Source: Methanosphaera sp. (GTDB lineage: Archaea > Methanobacteriota > Methanobacteria > Methanobacteriales > Methanobacteriaceae). From it: 7,358 bases of DNA. Shown here piece after piece: positions 6,723 to 7,358 of this stretch. Position 1 is the stretch's first letter. Every line of letters starts with the position of its first letter. A program made the translations under genes and the position numbers. The notes beneath the pieces are model-generated. The model saw nothing but the letters and a program-made list of their open reading frames with translations, did no database searches and was not told the DNA's origin. The stretch is from the NCBI GenBank assembly GCA_013330915.1, contig DUHK01000126.1, positions 1-7,358 on the forward strand. The letters are read 5' to 3'.

Positions 6723-7358
6723 ATGAAAGTTGCAATAATTGGTGGAACAGGTTCCCAAGGATTAAATTTAGGTAAAAGATTAGCAATAGCCGGTGAAGAA
6801 GTCATAATAGGAAGTAGACAGGAAGAAAAGGCTTTAACAAAAGTTGAAGAAACTCTCGAACTGCTCAAAGAATACGATGACATTAAAATGGTTGGAATGT
6901 CAAACGAAGACGCTGCAAAAGAAGGTGAAATCTTAGTATTAACAGTACCATTAGCAGCACAAAAAGCAACATTACAATCAATCAAAGATTTTGTTGGAGA
7001 AAAAATATTAATTGATGCAACAGTACCACTTGAAACAGCAATCGGAGGATCACCAGCAAGATTCGTGGATTTAATGGAAGGTTCAGCAGCAGAAAGAACA
7101 GCAAAAATCCTTAAAAAAACAGGTGCAAAAGTAGTTGCAGGATTCAACAACATCAGTAACTCCCACCTGGACAATATCCCTGAACCTATTGATTGTGATT
7201 GTTTAATTGCAGGTGACGACAACGATGCAAAAGCACAGGTAAAAGAACTTGTCGAAAAGCTTCCTGGCGTAAAATGTATTGACTGTGGAAAATTAGAAAA
7301 AGCAAGAATGATTGAAAAAATCACCCCACTACTTATTGGATTAAACATCAAATACAAA
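6723..7358 (+). CDS. npdG: Coenzyme F420:NADP oxidoreductase, 3' end outside window
   Basis: The enzyme transfers hydride between reduced coenzyme F420 and NADP, linking the methanogenic electron carrier to biosynthetic NADPH. The reading frame is open from ATG 6723 through the last base (212 codons) without a stop. It begins MKVAIIGGTGSQG, the Rossmann loop of this family. T9, S31, R32 and K36 (GSRQEEKA) sit where the Archaeoglobus enzyme binds the NADP 2'-phosphate. LTVPL (73-77), FNNIS (141-145) and GDDNDAK (164-170) are further family landmarks. The visible end, ITPLLIGLNIK, corresponds to the last helix, so probably only about 10-15 residues are missing. GAGGT at 6710-6714 precedes the ATG by 8 bases. 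The neighbouring mdh may consume its NADPH. An open frame on the opposite strand here is a shadow. Confidence 0.93.
   Translation, partial: MKVAIIGGTGSQGLNLGKRLAIAGEEVIIGSRQEEKALTKVEETLELLKEYDDIKMVGMSNEDAAKEGEILVLTVPLAAQKATLQSIKDFVGEKILIDATVPLETAIGGSPARFVDLMEGSAAERTAKILKKTGAKVVAGFNNISNSHLDNIPEPIDCDCLIAGDDNDAKAQVKELVEKLPGVKCIDCGKLEKARMIEKITPLLIGLNIKYK

Noticed and set aside
6686..7357. 223-residue open frame on the minus strand at the window end
   Set aside because: It is antisense to npdG, which has clear family motifs on the plus strand. The composition is serine/leucine/isoleucine-rich, as expected for a complement of NNA-rich codons, and no known domain is visible.

Overview
The window looks like chromosomal DNA of a methanogenic archaeon, most likely order Methanobacteriales (Methanosphaera or Methanobrevibacter type; the genus is a guess). 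The reasons are a strongly AT-rich sequence with very AT-rich intergenic regions, Shine-Dalgarno sites of the GGAGG / GTGAT type, oligo-T tracts after genes, and the gene set: an archaeal bifunctional fructose-1,6-bisphosphate aldolase/phosphatase, an AksF-like dehydrogenase of the coenzyme B pathway, an MJ0490-like malate dehydrogenase and a coenzyme F420:NADP oxidoreductase. I see no rRNA, tRNA, insertion sequence, phage gene or CRISPR array.

Layout. Positions 1-720 (+) hold the C-terminal part of O-acetylhomoserine sulfhydrylase (metY), cut by the window edge. It is followed on the same strand by metX (880-2355), a homoserine O-acyltransferase with two CBS domains fused at its C-terminus. 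metX converges on fbp (2448-3542, -). An aksF-like homoisocitrate/isopropylmalate dehydrogenase (3772-4743, -) also lies on the minus strand. It is divergent from a short HEAT-repeat protein (4864-5433, +), which is followed by malate dehydrogenase (5637-6590, +) and npdG (6723 to the window end, +), missing only its last residues.

How the genes work together. MetX activates homoserine and MetY replaces the acyl group with sulfide to give homocysteine for methionine and S-adenosylmethionine. Fbp performs the last two steps toward fructose 6-phosphate in gluconeogenesis. The AksF-like enzyme fits 2-oxoacid chain elongation for coenzyme B. Mdh reduces oxaloacetate in the reductive arm of the incomplete TCA cycle, and its sequence suggests it accepts NADPH. 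NpdG exchanges hydride between F420H2 and NADP and could supply that NADPH. The HEAT protein has no assignable function. Gaps of about 90-230 bp between genes, mostly with their own T-tracts, suggest mostly separate transcription units.

The genes are core metabolism and I found no convincing new multi-gene system. The points worth a second look are regulatory: an inverted/tandem repeat around the metX promoter, paired near-palindromes flanking the probable npdG TATA box, an octamer shared by several promoters here, and the CBS sensor fused to MetX with one altered nucleotide-binding motif.
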